Below, piece after piece: positions 1 to 7,464 of a stretch of 64,000 bases of DNA. Both the position numbers and the translations under genes were made by a program. The stretch is from UBA9655 sp963704475 (GTDB taxonomy: Bacteria; Pseudomonadota; Alphaproteobacteria; UBA9655). The stretch covers positions 1,116,001 through 1,180,000 of the forward strand of contig OY969900.1 in assembly GCA_963704475.1 (NCBI GenBank). The letters run 5' to 3'. The notes under the pieces are model-generated. The model searched no databases. It had not been told where the DNA came from and was given only the letters and a program-made list of their open reading frames with translations. Positions within the stretch are counted from its first letter, which is position 1. Each line of letters starts with the position of its first letter.

Positions 1-134
1 CCATTTCGCATTCAATAGGTGGATATTCTGGATTGCTTCGCTTCGCTCGCAATGACGGAAATTGGCGTCATTGCAAGGAGCCGAAGGCGACGAAGCAACC
101 CAGTTTTGTCTGCCACTTGATTGATAAGTGGTAT
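1..134. repeat. Long dispersed repeat, inverted partner of 5393-5525
   Basis: This stretch is the near-perfect reverse complement of 5393-5525, with only a few mismatches and one indel over ~133 bases. Its body contains the TCATTGCGAGC / GCTCGCAATGA palindromes seen in other intergenic repeats here (37035, 42635). The ends of the 5393 copy are weakly complementary (TACCACTT and AAATGGTA). The left end may continue beyond the window. It has no coding potential. Confidence 0.85.
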
Positions 135-233
135 TAGGTGCTGTCCCTGACCATAAAATCACTCGAAAAATACCTCAAATCTGTCGATCTTTGCGCTCCC
201 CCACTCTCATGCTACCAGTTTTGCAATTCGCTC

Positions 234-284
234 GAAGATCTCCTAGAATACTTCGACCACTCGAAGCATAGAAAGGAGATCTTC
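234..284. repeat. Strong imperfect hairpin
   Basis: Arms GAAGATCTCCT and AGGAGATCTTC match over 11 bases, with an inner CTTCGA/TCGAAG pair. It lies downstream of the minus-strand small gene at 495-794 and could end its transcript, but there is no T-run. The rest of 135-494 shows no gene I can support; a 122-codon open frame there lacks a ribosome binding site and any recognisable motif. Confidence 0.5.
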
Positions 285-494
285 TATGATTTCAATCGAA
301 ACCCACCTAAAATCATAGCACGAGAGAATGTGTTTCACGCACTTGATCGTCGCATCCAGTCCCTGTTCTGCTGCGCTGCATTATCCTTAGTGGTACTGTT
401 ACCACGCAGCATAACGCACGCGGGCTGGTACCGATCGCGGCTGCACCTCGCTTTACTTGGCAACAGTGGGGATCTGCGCCCAGGCGAGCGCAAG

Positions 495-794
495 TCAGTC
501 GGATAAAAGTTCATGTGCTGCTTCTTGTTGGACTGTCGAGTGCATCCCGTCTGGTCCAAAAATATTCTCCTCCCCGGCTCGCCCCATAGGAAATTTCTGC
601 ATCCCTCCTCGCCCCATATCGGTCTTCTCCCCAATGGGCCTATTGGTGTGCTCCTCCCCTCCTGGCCCAATATTGGGGATCCTATTAAGAGTGGTCAGAT
701 TGCCCGCGTTGGTTTCTGTAGAGGTTAGTATCGCAGGCAATATAGCAAAAGTCCCAATTACTAACGATGTCCGGAGAAATTTTGTTTTATCCAT
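495..794 (-). CDS. Small secreted Gly/Met-rich protein, unknown function
   Basis: This is a 99-residue protein that I do not recognise. Residues 1-30 form a clear Sec signal peptide: a basic start (MDKTKFLR), a hydrophobic core and a likely cleavage after TNA. The mature part is short and hydrophilic, with loosely repeated G-x-G/GEE/MGR motifs spaced about ten residues apart. AAAGGA sits 7-8 bases before the ATG, which supports the start. It stands alone, divergent from rplM. The signal peptide and binding site argue for a real gene, but the same region is open in several frames, so confidence is moderate. It would act in the periplasm or outside the cell. Confidence 0.55.
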   Translation of the reverse strand: MDKTKFLRTSLVIGTFAILPAILTSTETNAGNLTTLNRIPNIGPGGEEHTNRPIGEKTDMGRGGMQKFPMGRAGEENIFGPDGMHSTVQQEAAHELLSD

Positions 795-1110
795 TTTGAT
801 ATTCCTTTATTTAAGTTGATAAATGCCCAATCAGATTCAGAGATGACGGGGCGGGTTAAATTCCGTGTCAGAATCCTTGGAAGGAGAAGTCACATTGACT
901 TCTCTCAACCAATTGTGAGTCCAACACACCCAAATAAAACGATAGCATAAACCAGTTAATATTGTATTAAATGACCCCTATTTAATATTTTCACTTTTTT
1001 CCTTTTACCCCAGTTTGTCATGCTTGGGCTTAACTATGATTTGTTTTTCGTGAGAAAAAACATTAGCGGTTTACAAAAAACTTTCAGATGAGAAAATCGC
1101 AAGAAGATCC
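795..1110. other. Intergenic region with one perfect hairpin
   Basis: I see no gene between the small secreted protein and the rplM promoter. At 884-904 there is a perfect 8-bp hairpin (GAGAAGTC, loop ACATT, GACTTCTC). The rest is AT-rich sequence that presumably holds the divergent promoter of the minus-strand gene. Confidence 0.5.
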
Positions 1111-1139
1111 TTGACAGAGGGGCAGTTGAGGGGTAGAAA
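1111..1139 (+). promoter_or_regulatory. Candidate sigma-70 promoter for rplM-rpsI
   Basis: A perfect -35 hexamer TTGACA (1111-1116) is followed after 17 bases by TAGAAA (1134-1139), ahead of the AT-rich leader of rplM. It is the best promoter match in the 380-base upstream region. Confidence 0.5.
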
Positions 1140-1177
1140 ATATCCCAGTTATAAGTAAAATACGGATATATAAACTC

Positions 1178-1642
1178 ATGAAAACCTACTCCATGAAAGC
1201 CAGTGAGATAGATAAAAAATGGCTCCTTATCGATGCCGCGGATCTTGTGCTTGGCCGGCTATCTTCCATCATTGCCATGTATTTACGTGGAAAACATAAG
1301 CCAACTTTTACCCCACATATGGATTGCGGAGATTACATTGTTGTTGTGAATGCTGAGAAAGTGCATCTTACAGGTAATAAACTTAAGGATAAGAAGTTTT
1401 ACTGGCATACGGGCCATCCCGGAGGCATTAAAGAGAGAGCCATAGGCCAGATTTTAGAGGGTAAATACCCGGAAAGGGTTCTCTATAAAGCTGTTGAGCG
1501 GATGATCACCCGCGGCCCTTTGGGGCGCCAACAGATGGGGGGATTAAAAATTTATGCAGGCCCTCACCATCCGCATGAGGCTCAAAACCCACAAGCCTTA
1601 GATGTTGCTGCGATGAACCCTAAAAATAAAAGGATTGCTTAA
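1178..1642 (+). CDS. rplM: 50S ribosomal protein L13
   Basis: L13 of the large ribosomal subunit is an early assembly protein that binds 23S rRNA. The 154 residues match the usual alphaproteobacterial length. The N-terminus MKTYSMKASEIDKKWLLIDA and the internal segment AVERMITRGPLGRQQMGGL are characteristic of the family. It is followed after 2 bases by rpsI, the near-universal rplM-rpsI operon. The Shine-Dalgarno sequence is weak. Transcription probably starts from the promoter at 1111-1139. Confidence 0.97.
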   Translation: MKTYSMKASEIDKKWLLIDAADLVLGRLSSIIAMYLRGKHKPTFTPHMDCGDYIVVVNAEKVHLTGNKLKDKKFYWHTGHPGGIKERAIGQILEGKYPERVLYKAVERMITRGPLGRQQMGGLKIYAGPHHPHEAQNPQALDVAAMNPKNKRIA

Positions 1643-1644
1643 TC

Positions 1645-2130
1645 ATGGAAAATGCTAGCCTTGAGACACTAAAATCGGCTGTTTCTAAGAAAGCAGGTGT
1701 TGCAGAAGCAGAAAAAGCGCCTGCCGTACAAAAAATTGATAGTCTTGGTCGCGCCTATGCGACCGGCAAACGGAAAAATGCCATTGCACGTGTTTGGATT
1801 AAGCCAGGTGCCGGAAAAGCAACTATCAATGGCCGCGATCTTCCCGTTTACTTTGCGCGTCCTGTTTTGCGCATGATTCTCAACCAGCCCTTCCACGTTG
1901 TGAATCGTGAAGCGCAGTATGATGTGATTTGCACAGTTTCAGGCGGTGGGCTTTCAGGACAGGCAGGCGCTGTGCGTCATGGCATTAGTAAGGCTTTAAC
2001 CTATTACGAACCTGCTTTACGCCCCCTTTTGAAGAAAGAAGGCTTCTTAACCCGCGATGCGCGTGTTGTTGAGCGGAAAAAATACGGCCATAAAAAAGCC
2101 CGCCGGAGCTTCCAGTTCTCTAAGAGATAG
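1645..2130 (+). CDS. rpsI: 30S ribosomal protein S9
   Basis: S9 sits in the head of the small subunit, with its C-terminal tail reaching the P-site tRNA. The 161-residue protein has a ~38-residue N-terminal extension, common in alphaproteobacteria, before the conserved core that begins near YATGKRKNAIARVWIKPG. It ends with the conserved basic tail KKARRSFQFSKR. It is co-transcribed with rplM. Just past the stop lies a cluster of palindromic repeats (2136-2249) that may end the transcript. Confidence 0.97.
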   Translation: MENASLETLKSAVSKKAGVAEAEKAPAVQKIDSLGRAYATGKRKNAIARVWIKPGAGKATINGRDLPVYFARPVLRMILNQPFHVVNREAQYDVICTVSGGGLSGQAGAVRHGISKALTYYEPALRPLLKKEGFLTRDARVVERKKYGHKKARRSFQFSKR

Positions 2131-2135
2131 GATTT

Positions 2136-2249
2136 GTCATCCTGAACTTGTTTCAGGATCCCATGACAATGAGATCTCGAAATAAATTCGGAATGACAAA
2201 GAGTGGGATCCCGTGACAATGAGTTCCCGAAACAAGTTCGGGATGACAA
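2136..2249. repeat. Cluster of GTCATCC-type palindromic repeats
   Basis: Three successive units carry GTCATCCTGAACTTG...CAGGATCCC and CCCGAAACAAGTTCGGGATGAC palindromes. The same family appears at 37085-37262, 40742-40794 and 56437-56540. It fills the rpsI-pntAb gap and can fold into hairpins in RNA. Confidence 0.8.
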
Positions 2250-2270
2250 CTAACCAACCATAGGTTTCAC

Positions 2271-2561
2271 ATGGCACTCATTTCTCCCTTTATCTTAGGC
2301 TTAACGGTTTTTGTTCTCGCCGTCTTTGTGGGGTATTACGTCGTCTGGAAAGTAACACCTGCCCTTCATTCACCCTTAATGGCAATCACGAATGCAATTT
2401 CGAGCGTTATCATCGTAGGCGCTGTGCTCTCGACGGGGGCAGCCCAAGATCTGACAACGCAGCTCTTTGGATTTGCGGCTGTTGTGATGGCTGCCATCAA
2501 TATTTTTGGGGGATTTTTTGTTACCCGCCGCATGCTCGAAATGTTCAATAAAAAGAAATAG
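2271..2561 (+). CDS. pntAb: NAD(P) transhydrogenase subunit alpha, part 2 (membrane part)
   Basis: This is the small membrane subunit of the proton-translocating transhydrogenase in species where PntA is split. The complex uses the proton gradient to pass hydride from NADH to NADP+. The 96 residues form three hydrophobic helices and contain the typical HSPLMAITNAISSVIIVGA segment. pntB follows 11 bases later. The usual upstream partner pntAa, which carries the NAD-binding domain, is not beside it; rpsI and a repeat cluster are there instead, so pntAa must be elsewhere or lost. Confidence 0.93.
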   Translation: MALISPFILGLTVFVLAVFVGYYVVWKVTPALHSPLMAITNAISSVIIVGAVLSTGAAQDLTTQLFGFAAVVMAAINIFGGFFVTRRMLEMFNKKK

Positions 2562-2572
2562 GAATAGATCTC

Positions 2573-3967
2573 GTGTCCTCAAATCTCTCAGCTATCGCCT
2601 ATCTCATCTCTTCCGTCTTCTTTATTTTATCTCTCCAAGGATTGTCTTCCGCCAAAACATCCTCGAGAGGCTTAACGTTTGGCGTGTCAGGCATGGTCCT
2701 TGCTATAGGCACAACTCTCTATGCCCCCCTTGTCACAAGTTACGGATGGATCTTTTCTGGCATTATCGGGGGAGGAGTCATCGGGACGATTATCGCTAAA
2801 AAGATTCAGATGACAGCCCTGCCACAGCTTGTTGCAGCGTTCCACAGCCTCGTCGGGTTAGCCGCGGTCTGTGTTGCCGCAGCCGCTCTCAGAGAGCCTA
2901 CGGCTTTCAGTATTGGGCAGGTAGGTTCCATTGCCCCTGGGTCTTTGGTTGAGATGGGGCTAGGGGTTGCGATCGGTGCGATTACCTTTACAGGGTCACT
3001 TGTTGCGTTTGCGAAGCTTCAAGGACTTCTCTCCGGAAATCCGCTGACGTTTAAAGGGCAACATCCCCTTAATGCTGCTTTAGGAATTGGTTTAGTTGTG
3101 ATGATTGGCCTTTTCGCTGGAAATGAGTCCCATACCCTTTTTTGGCTCCTCACGCTGACCTCTCTTGTCCTTGGGTTTCTCTTGATTTTACCCATTGGAG
3201 GCGCTGATATGCCCGTCGTCATCTCCATGTTGAATTCTTATTCAGGATGGGCGGCTGCAGGCATTGGTTTTACATTGTCCAATAGTCTGTTGATCATTAC
3301 AGGCGCCCTTGTTGGGGCCTCTGGTGCTATCCTCAGCTATATCATGTGTAAGGGGATGAATCGCTCAATCTTTAACATTATTCTTGGTGGATTTGGCGGA
3401 GACACCTCCGCAACCTCTCAGGGGAGTGTTGAGAGGCGCCCCTTTAAGGCAGGCAGCGCTGAAGATGCCGCCTTTATCATGCGGAATGCTCAATCCGTTA
3501 TTATTGTTCCTGGCTATGGGATGGCCGTGGCCCAAGCCCAACACGCCTTGCGGGAAATGGCAAATGTACTTAAAAAAGACGGCGTGCAGGTTCGCTATGC
3601 CATTCATCCTGTTGCCGGGCGCATGCCAGGGCATATGAATGTGCTCCTTGCAGAAGCCAACGTGCCTTACGAAGATGTGCTGGAGCTTGAAGACATCAAC
3701 CGAGACTTTGGTGTCACAGACGTGGCCTTTGTGATCGGCGCAAATGACGTCACTAATCCCGCTGCAAAAACGGATCCTAAAAGCCCCATTTTTGGAATGC
3801 CTATTTTAGACGTCGAAAAAGCCAAAACGGTCTTTTTTGTGAAACGTTCTATGTCACCCGGCTACGCAGGTGTCGATAATGAGCTCTTTTATAAAGATAA
3901 TACCTTGATGCTTTTTGGCGACGCTAAAAAAATGTGCGAAGAAATTATCAAAAGTTTGGAAGAGTGA
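2573..3967 (+). CDS. pntB: NAD(P) transhydrogenase subunit beta
   Basis: The beta subunit provides most of the membrane domain and the NADP(H)-binding domain III. The 464 residues have about nine membrane segments in the first ~275, then a soluble domain with the Rossmann motif GYGMAVAQAQ and the conserved stretch HPVAGRMPGHMNVLLAEANV. The start is GTG, shortly after GGAATAG. The last 20 bases overlap the convergent ATPase gene. Its final 30 codons are present a second time at 5260-5349 with 8 mismatches, suggesting that the region downstream of pntB was rearranged. Confidence 0.95.
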   Translation: MSSNLSAIAYLISSVFFILSLQGLSSAKTSSRGLTFGVSGMVLAIGTTLYAPLVTSYGWIFSGIIGGGVIGTIIAKKIQMTALPQLVAAFHSLVGLAAVCVAAAALREPTAFSIGQVGSIAPGSLVEMGLGVAIGAITFTGSLVAFAKLQGLLSGNPLTFKGQHPLNAALGIGLVVMIGLFAGNESHTLFWLLTLTSLVLGFLLILPIGGADMPVVISMLNSYSGWAAAGIGFTLSNSLLIITGALVGASGAILSYIMCKGMNRSIFNIILGGFGGDTSATSQGSVERRPFKAGSAEDAAFIMRNAQSVIIVPGYGMAVAQAQHALREMANVLKKDGVQVRYAIHPVAGRMPGHMNVLLAEANVPYEDVLELEDINRDFGVTDVAFVIGANDVTNPAAKTDPKSPIFGMPILDVEKAKTVFFVKRSMSPGYAGVDNELFYKDNTLMLFGDAKKMCEEIIKSLEE

Positions 3968-5138
3968 GGCGAGGCATTTCCCCCAAAACTTCTGTTACTA
4001 AATCAACAAGCCCTATCGCTTGAATCCCTTCTTTTAAAGGAAATTTGCTGACGCCATCATAAACCACATAGGAATGGGTAGGATTAATGTCCTTACATGC
4101 CTCATAAAATCCGCGTTCTGTTTTGGGTGCGGAAGAGCGTTTAATTTCGATGGCTATAAGACGGCGATCGGGTAGTTTGAGGACGAGGTCGATTTCCGCT
4201 CCACGCGCCGTGCGATAAAAATAAGATTCTGCACCCGATGGAAGGAAGCTTAATAGGTTATCAATAACAAATCCTTCCCAACTGGGCCCCACAATTGGAT
4301 GACCAAGCAGATCTTCAAATGTGTTAATCGACAGAAGCGCATGAAGAATTCCACTATCGCGTACATATACTTTTGAGCTTTTGACCAATCTTTTTCCCAC
4401 ATTTTCATGCCAGGGCATCAAATAACGCACGAGGAAGAGATCTGAGAGGAGGTCTATGTAACGCCCTATGGTTTGTCCACTAATGCTAAGGCTTGCTGCA
4501 AGGCGATCCTTGTTCAAGAGTGTTCCTTGCGAATGGGCCAACATAGTCCACAATCGACGGAGCGTTTCAGCAGAAATACGAGGTCCAAATTGGGGGATAT
4601 CCCGTTCAAGGTAAGTTCGAATAAAAGCTTGCCGCCACTCCATGCTAGCTTTTGGCGAGGGAGCCAGAAAACTATCGGGGAATCCCCCATTGACCCACAA
4701 AGGGTTTAACTGTGCTTGCTGAATTTCCAAACAATTAATAGGATTCATCTCAATGTAAGAAATGCGCCCCGCTAAGCTTTCAGAGGATTGGCGTAAGAGA
4801 TCGAGGGAGGCGGACCCAAGAATTAGAAATTGCCCGTTTTTCCTCCCCGAACGACGATTTTGATCAATGAGACTCCTGAGAGAGCTAAATAATTCGGGAG
4901 CCCGTTGAATTTCATCCAGGATAATCAGCTTATCCCTTTGACTCGTTAGAAAGGACATTGGATCGTCCAATTTAGCCAAATCCCTGTAATCTTCTAAATC
5001 TAGATAGAGAGCGGGGCGTTTTGCGGCTATCTCTTGAGCCAATGTGGTTTTTCCAATTTGACGCGGTCCAAGAAGTCCTACGGCTGAAAAATAGCTGAGT
5101 TTTTCCTCTACAATGGATAAAATTTTACGATCGATCAT
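3948..5138 (-). CDS. AAA-family ATPase with DUF4143 C-terminal domain
   Basis: A 396-residue P-loop ATPase of the AAA/DUF4143 type, common as a mobile accessory gene in bacteria. Walker A is GPRQIGKTT (about residues 24-32) and Walker B LIILDEIQ (71-78). The C-terminal part holds a restriction-nuclease-like stretch, EIDLVLKLPDRR...IAIEIK. The cellular role of the family is not settled; links to toxin-antitoxin behaviour and defence have been suggested. It overlaps the pntB stop on the opposite strand. The start codon directly abuts a palindrome that overlaps a promoter (5139-5173). It lies between two copies of the pntB 3' end, so it is probably an insertion. Confidence 0.88.
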   Translation of the reverse strand: MIDRKILSIVEEKLSYFSAVGLLGPRQIGKTTLAQEIAAKRPALYLDLEDYRDLAKLDDPMSFLTSQRDKLIILDEIQRAPELFSSLRSLIDQNRRSGRKNGQFLILGSASLDLLRQSSESLAGRISYIEMNPINCLEIQQAQLNPLWVNGGFPDSFLAPSPKASMEWRQAFIRTYLERDIPQFGPRISAETLRRLWTMLAHSQGTLLNKDRLAASLSISGQTIGRYIDLLSDLFLVRYLMPWHENVGKRLVKSSKVYVRDSGILHALLSINTFEDLLGHPIVGPSWEGFVIDNLLSFLPSGAESYFYRTARGAEIDLVLKLPDRRLIAIEIKRSSAPKTERGFYEACKDINPTHSYVVYDGVSKFPLKEGIQAIGLVDLVTEVLGEMPRLTLPNF

Positions 5139-5173
5139 GTTGTAAATATACCATCAAGTGGAATATTTGCAAC
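5139..5173 (-). promoter_or_regulatory. Palindromic operator/promoter abutting the ATPase start
   Basis: Two 15-base arms (GTTGTAAATATACCA and TGGAATATTTGCAAC) match at 13 of 15 positions around a 5-base loop, directly against the ATG at 5138. Read on the minus strand, it also contains TTGCAA, a 16-base spacer and TATATT, with the ATG about 6 bases past the -10. The mRNA would then be leaderless, and a protein bound to the palindrome would block the promoter. Autorepression is inferred. Confidence 0.6.
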
Positions 5174-5259
5174 ATTATTTTTACAAAACAAGGCGCGTAA
5201 TCAAGTAATACCGCCGTCCAACTCAGGTGATTCAATCTCCATGGATGAAAGAACCGGAG

Positions 5260-5349
5260 GATAACAAGCTGTTTTATAGAGATAATACATTAATGCTTTT
5301 TGGCGACGCTAAAAAAATGTGCGAAGAGATTATTAAAAGTTTGGAAGAG
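5260..5349 (+). pseudogene. Displaced copy of the pntB 3' end
   Basis: These 90 bases align without gaps to the last 30 codons of pntB (3875-3964), with 8 substitutions, six of them synonymous. The copy encodes the same DNTLMLFGDAKKMCEEIIKS stretch. The stop has become CGA, so the frame runs on into the repeat at 5393. There is no upstream pntB sequence. The intact ATPase gene lies between the two copies. Confidence 0.85.
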
Positions 5350-5392
5350 CGAGAGGATGACACTGCCCTCAATTCTTCTTCTCAAATTCTTT

Positions 5393-5525
5393 ATACCACT
5401 TATCAATCAAGTGGCAGACAAAACTGGGTTGCTTCATCGCCTTCGGCTCCTCGCAATGACGCCAATTTCCGTCATTGCGAGCGAAGCGAAGCAATCCAGA
5501 ATATCCACCTATTGAAGCGAAATGG
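5393..5525. repeat. Long dispersed repeat, inverted partner of 1-134
   Basis: This is the second copy of the window-start repeat, in inverted orientation ~5.3 kb away. It ends with weakly complementary TACCA-type termini. Its right end supplies the last codons and stop of the zeta-like gene on the minus strand. Between 5350 and 5392 I see nothing else. Confidence 0.85.
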
Positions 5526-6456
5526 TATTAATTAACTCCTGAAGTGATTTTAGCTCTGTTCCTTGTCTATCCTGATCATATTTTTGTGTGAACTTTTCCA
5601 TGGCTTCTGCATCATAGATGGTCAAAACGCCCTTTTGAAGCACTGCTGCAAGGACGGCCCCCTTAAGAAAGTCATCTATCCAGTAAAAATGAAGCTCGTC
5701 CGCATATTCGAAATAGGTTGAAAAGCGCTCAGGAAACATTTTTCCTTTCTTTACAACATCCACGGGGTCTGTCTGACAAAAGCACTGGACCTTAGCACGA
5801 TGCTTAAGTGAATTTATTCTATTTTCATCAGTGGAGTTGCAAAGCAACAAAATAATTTTATACTTATTGCGTTTTAACGCTTGATAAAGCTTAGCAACAT
5901 GTTCGCTTGTGGATGTTGTTCCATGGGCAATGTTATACCCTTTTGAGCATGCTTCGTTCAGGAGAGTGGAGGCGATATAATTTGACCCTCCGCGCCATTT
6001 ATCATACGCCGTTTGCAAAAGAACGTTGATATTAGAAAACTCACGGATTTCATTATTAAAATTACGAATTTTAAGGTTTGTAAATTCTTGAAGATACGTA
6101 TTGATCATAAATTTAAGGGCTCTTTGATCCGGATCAAGATACGCAAAATTTGGCTTATCCGCGAGATAGGCCTCAAGAATTGTTGATTTGCTGGCGCCTG
6201 GCCCTCCTGCGGTTGCCACATAAATTTTCTGCTCAGCCGGCGTTATGCCTCGAAAACATAGCGTTCTGATGTTCTCAAGATCATCCCCGATAAGCTCTTT
6301 TTCTGTTTCAGAATAGTCTTTGAGAAAATTCTGGACATAGTCGGCTGGTATCAGCGAATGAGTGTCTGCCATCGTCGCTGATGCGGCTAACAAGAGAAAA
6401 CAAAGTACAGACAGCGCGCCCATACAGCGCCCATAAGTAGGTAATTTTCTGATCAT
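5509..6456 (-). CDS. Zeta-toxin-like P-loop kinase with signal peptide
   Basis: A 315-residue protein with a Sec signal peptide (residues 1-30, cleavage after ATMA) and then a zeta-toxin-type P-loop kinase fold: GGPGASKST at 84-92, followed by YLDPDQ (106-111) where zeta toxins carry catalytic acidic residues. Zeta toxins phosphorylate UDP-GlcNAc and related substrates inside the cell. Here the signal peptide points to export, so the substrate may be periplasmic or in the host. AGAGG lies before the ATG. No epsilon-type antitoxin is adjacent; higBA lies just upstream. The last six codons (NTISLQ) fall inside or beside the 5393 repeat, so the original C-terminus may have been lost. Confidence 0.7.
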   Translation of the reverse strand: MIRKLPTYGRCMGALSVLCFLLLAASATMADTHSLIPADYVQNFLKDYSETEKELIGDDLENIRTLCFRGITPAEQKIYVATAGGPGASKSTILEAYLADKPNFAYLDPDQRALKFMINTYLQEFTNLKIRNFNNEIREFSNINVLLQTAYDKWRGGSNYIASTLLNEACSKGYNIAHGTTSTSEHVAKLYQALKRNKYKIILLLCNSTDENRINSLKHRAKVQCFCQTDPVDVVKKGKMFPERFSTYFEYADELHFYWIDDFLKGAVLAAVLQKGVLTIYDAEAMEKFTQKYDQDRQGTELKSLQELINTISLQ

Positions 6457-6518
6457 ATTTTGTGGCCTCTAAAAGTAAGAAAGTGCTTTTTAATTAGCGG
6501 AAAAACTCTCTTTTGTCA

Positions 6519-6833
6519 TTACTTAAGATGAACGTGGCTTTCTTTATACGTATGAATTCTTTTAGAAATAAGATGTCCTGATTTTTTCTTTGCACAACGG
6601 AGATCATAGTTATTTTGCAATCCTAACCATAACTCAGGAGAAGTTCCAAAATAACGAGCAAGCCTCAACGCTGTGTCTGCTGTGATCGCACGACGGTTAT
6701 GAATAATCTGATTAATGCGCCCGACAGGGACATCGATATCCCGTGCAAGCTGATTTTGGCTTAAATTGAGGGGAATCATATATTCTTCCCTTAAAATTTC
6801 TCCTGGGAAAATGGGATCTAAACGTAGTGTCAT
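6519..6833 (-). CDS. higA: HigA-type antitoxin, XRE family
   Basis: A 104-residue antitoxin of the HigA family. It starts with the typical PIFPGEILREEY and has a helix-turn-helix around LSQNQLARDIDVPVGRINQI, then the family motif ALRLARYFGTSPELWLGLQ. It should neutralise HigB and repress its own operon. A good ribosome binding site (AGGAGAAG) lies before the ATG, 9 bases after the higB stop. Toxin-before-antitoxin order is normal for hig loci. Confidence 0.92.
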   Translation of the reverse strand: MTLRLDPIFPGEILREEYMIPLNLSQNQLARDIDVPVGRINQIIHNRRAITADTALRLARYFGTSPELWLGLQNNYDLRCAKKKSGHLISKRIHTYKESHVHLK

Positions 6834-6842
6834 GGTCTTCTC

Positions 6843-7121
6843 CTAGTGATAATCAACAATTTCAACCTCGTAAGCGTCATTATCTTTCCAAACAAAACAG
6901 AGACGCCATTGTTTATTAATTCTTATGCTATATGTTCCTCCCCTATCCCCTTTAAGAGCTTCCAAGCAATTGTTAGGGGGTGATTTAAGATCGTTGAGAC
7001 TCCGTGCTTGGTCCAGAAAAATAAGCTTACGCCGAACAACCCGTTCAAGATTCTTGAACTTTGGCACTGCAATATCCTGAAACAAAGTTTCTGTATTTTT
7101 ATCTGCAAAGGATCTTATCAT
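6843..7121 (-). CDS. higB: HigB-type toxin (RelE-like mRNA interferase)
   Basis: A 92-residue protein of the RelE/HigB superfamily, which cleaves mRNA at the ribosome. It begins MIRSFADKNTETLF and contains the motif LEALKGDRGGTYSIRINKQW followed by RLCFVWKD, with the positively charged residues expected at the active site. AAAGGATAA precedes the ATG. Its stop is 9 bases from higA, so the two form one operon. It is full length for the family and appears intact. Confidence 0.92.
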   Translation of the reverse strand: MIRSFADKNTETLFQDIAVPKFKNLERVVRRKLIFLDQARSLNDLKSPPNNCLEALKGDRGGTYSIRINKQWRLCFVWKDNDAYEVEIVDYH

Positions 7122-7176
7122 TTATCCTTTAACGTATCACGTAATGCGATTTTATGTCAAGAATAAAGTATCTAAT

Positions 7177-7419
7177 GAGGTAATTGCAAAATTGTAATTG
7201 CAAAATTATTTTCCCGGTTGTCATTCTCGCGCTAGAAGTTCCCGGTTGTCATCCTCGCGCTAGAAGTTCTTGATTTGCAATGCATCATAGGAACTTCATC
7301 GAGGATCTTCTCAAAAGAGGCAAGATCCTCTGTTCAAGAAAAGGTAATGTTTTCCTTCGAAAAACAAACCTTTTCTAGCCCGAGGATGACAAGGGGTGGT
7401 TGAATTTTGCAATTGGCTC
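7177..7419. mobile_element. MITE, full-length copy A
   Basis: A 243-bp non-coding element bounded by GAGGTAATTGCAAAATT and its inverted partner AATTTTGCAATTGGCTC. It is flanked on both sides by TAAT (7173-7176, 7420-7423), a 4-bp target duplication. The interior carries inverted TTGTCATCCTCG...CGAGGATGACAA modules. This copy has two short internal duplications (the terminal motif and a CCGGTTGTCAT block), making it longer than copies at 15182 and 36271. It fills the higB-terL gap, where nothing else is seen. Confidence 0.85.
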
Positions 7420-7464
7420 TAATAATCCAAATTTTTGACAGATTTATTTTTATTAACCCCCCCC

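Noticed and set aside
138..506. A 122-codon open frame after the first repeat
   Set aside because: No ribosome binding site or recognisable domain; it overlaps the better-supported minus-strand secreted protein, and its middle is a hairpin.
5227..5535. A 102-codon frame containing the pntB tail as a functional gene
   Set aside because: Only the 30-codon match to pntB is meaningful; the rest is unrelated DNA and repeat.
7177..7419. Short repeats as a CRISPR or attachment site
   Set aside because: Inverted termini and target duplications fit a MITE; no regular spacing or integrase is present.
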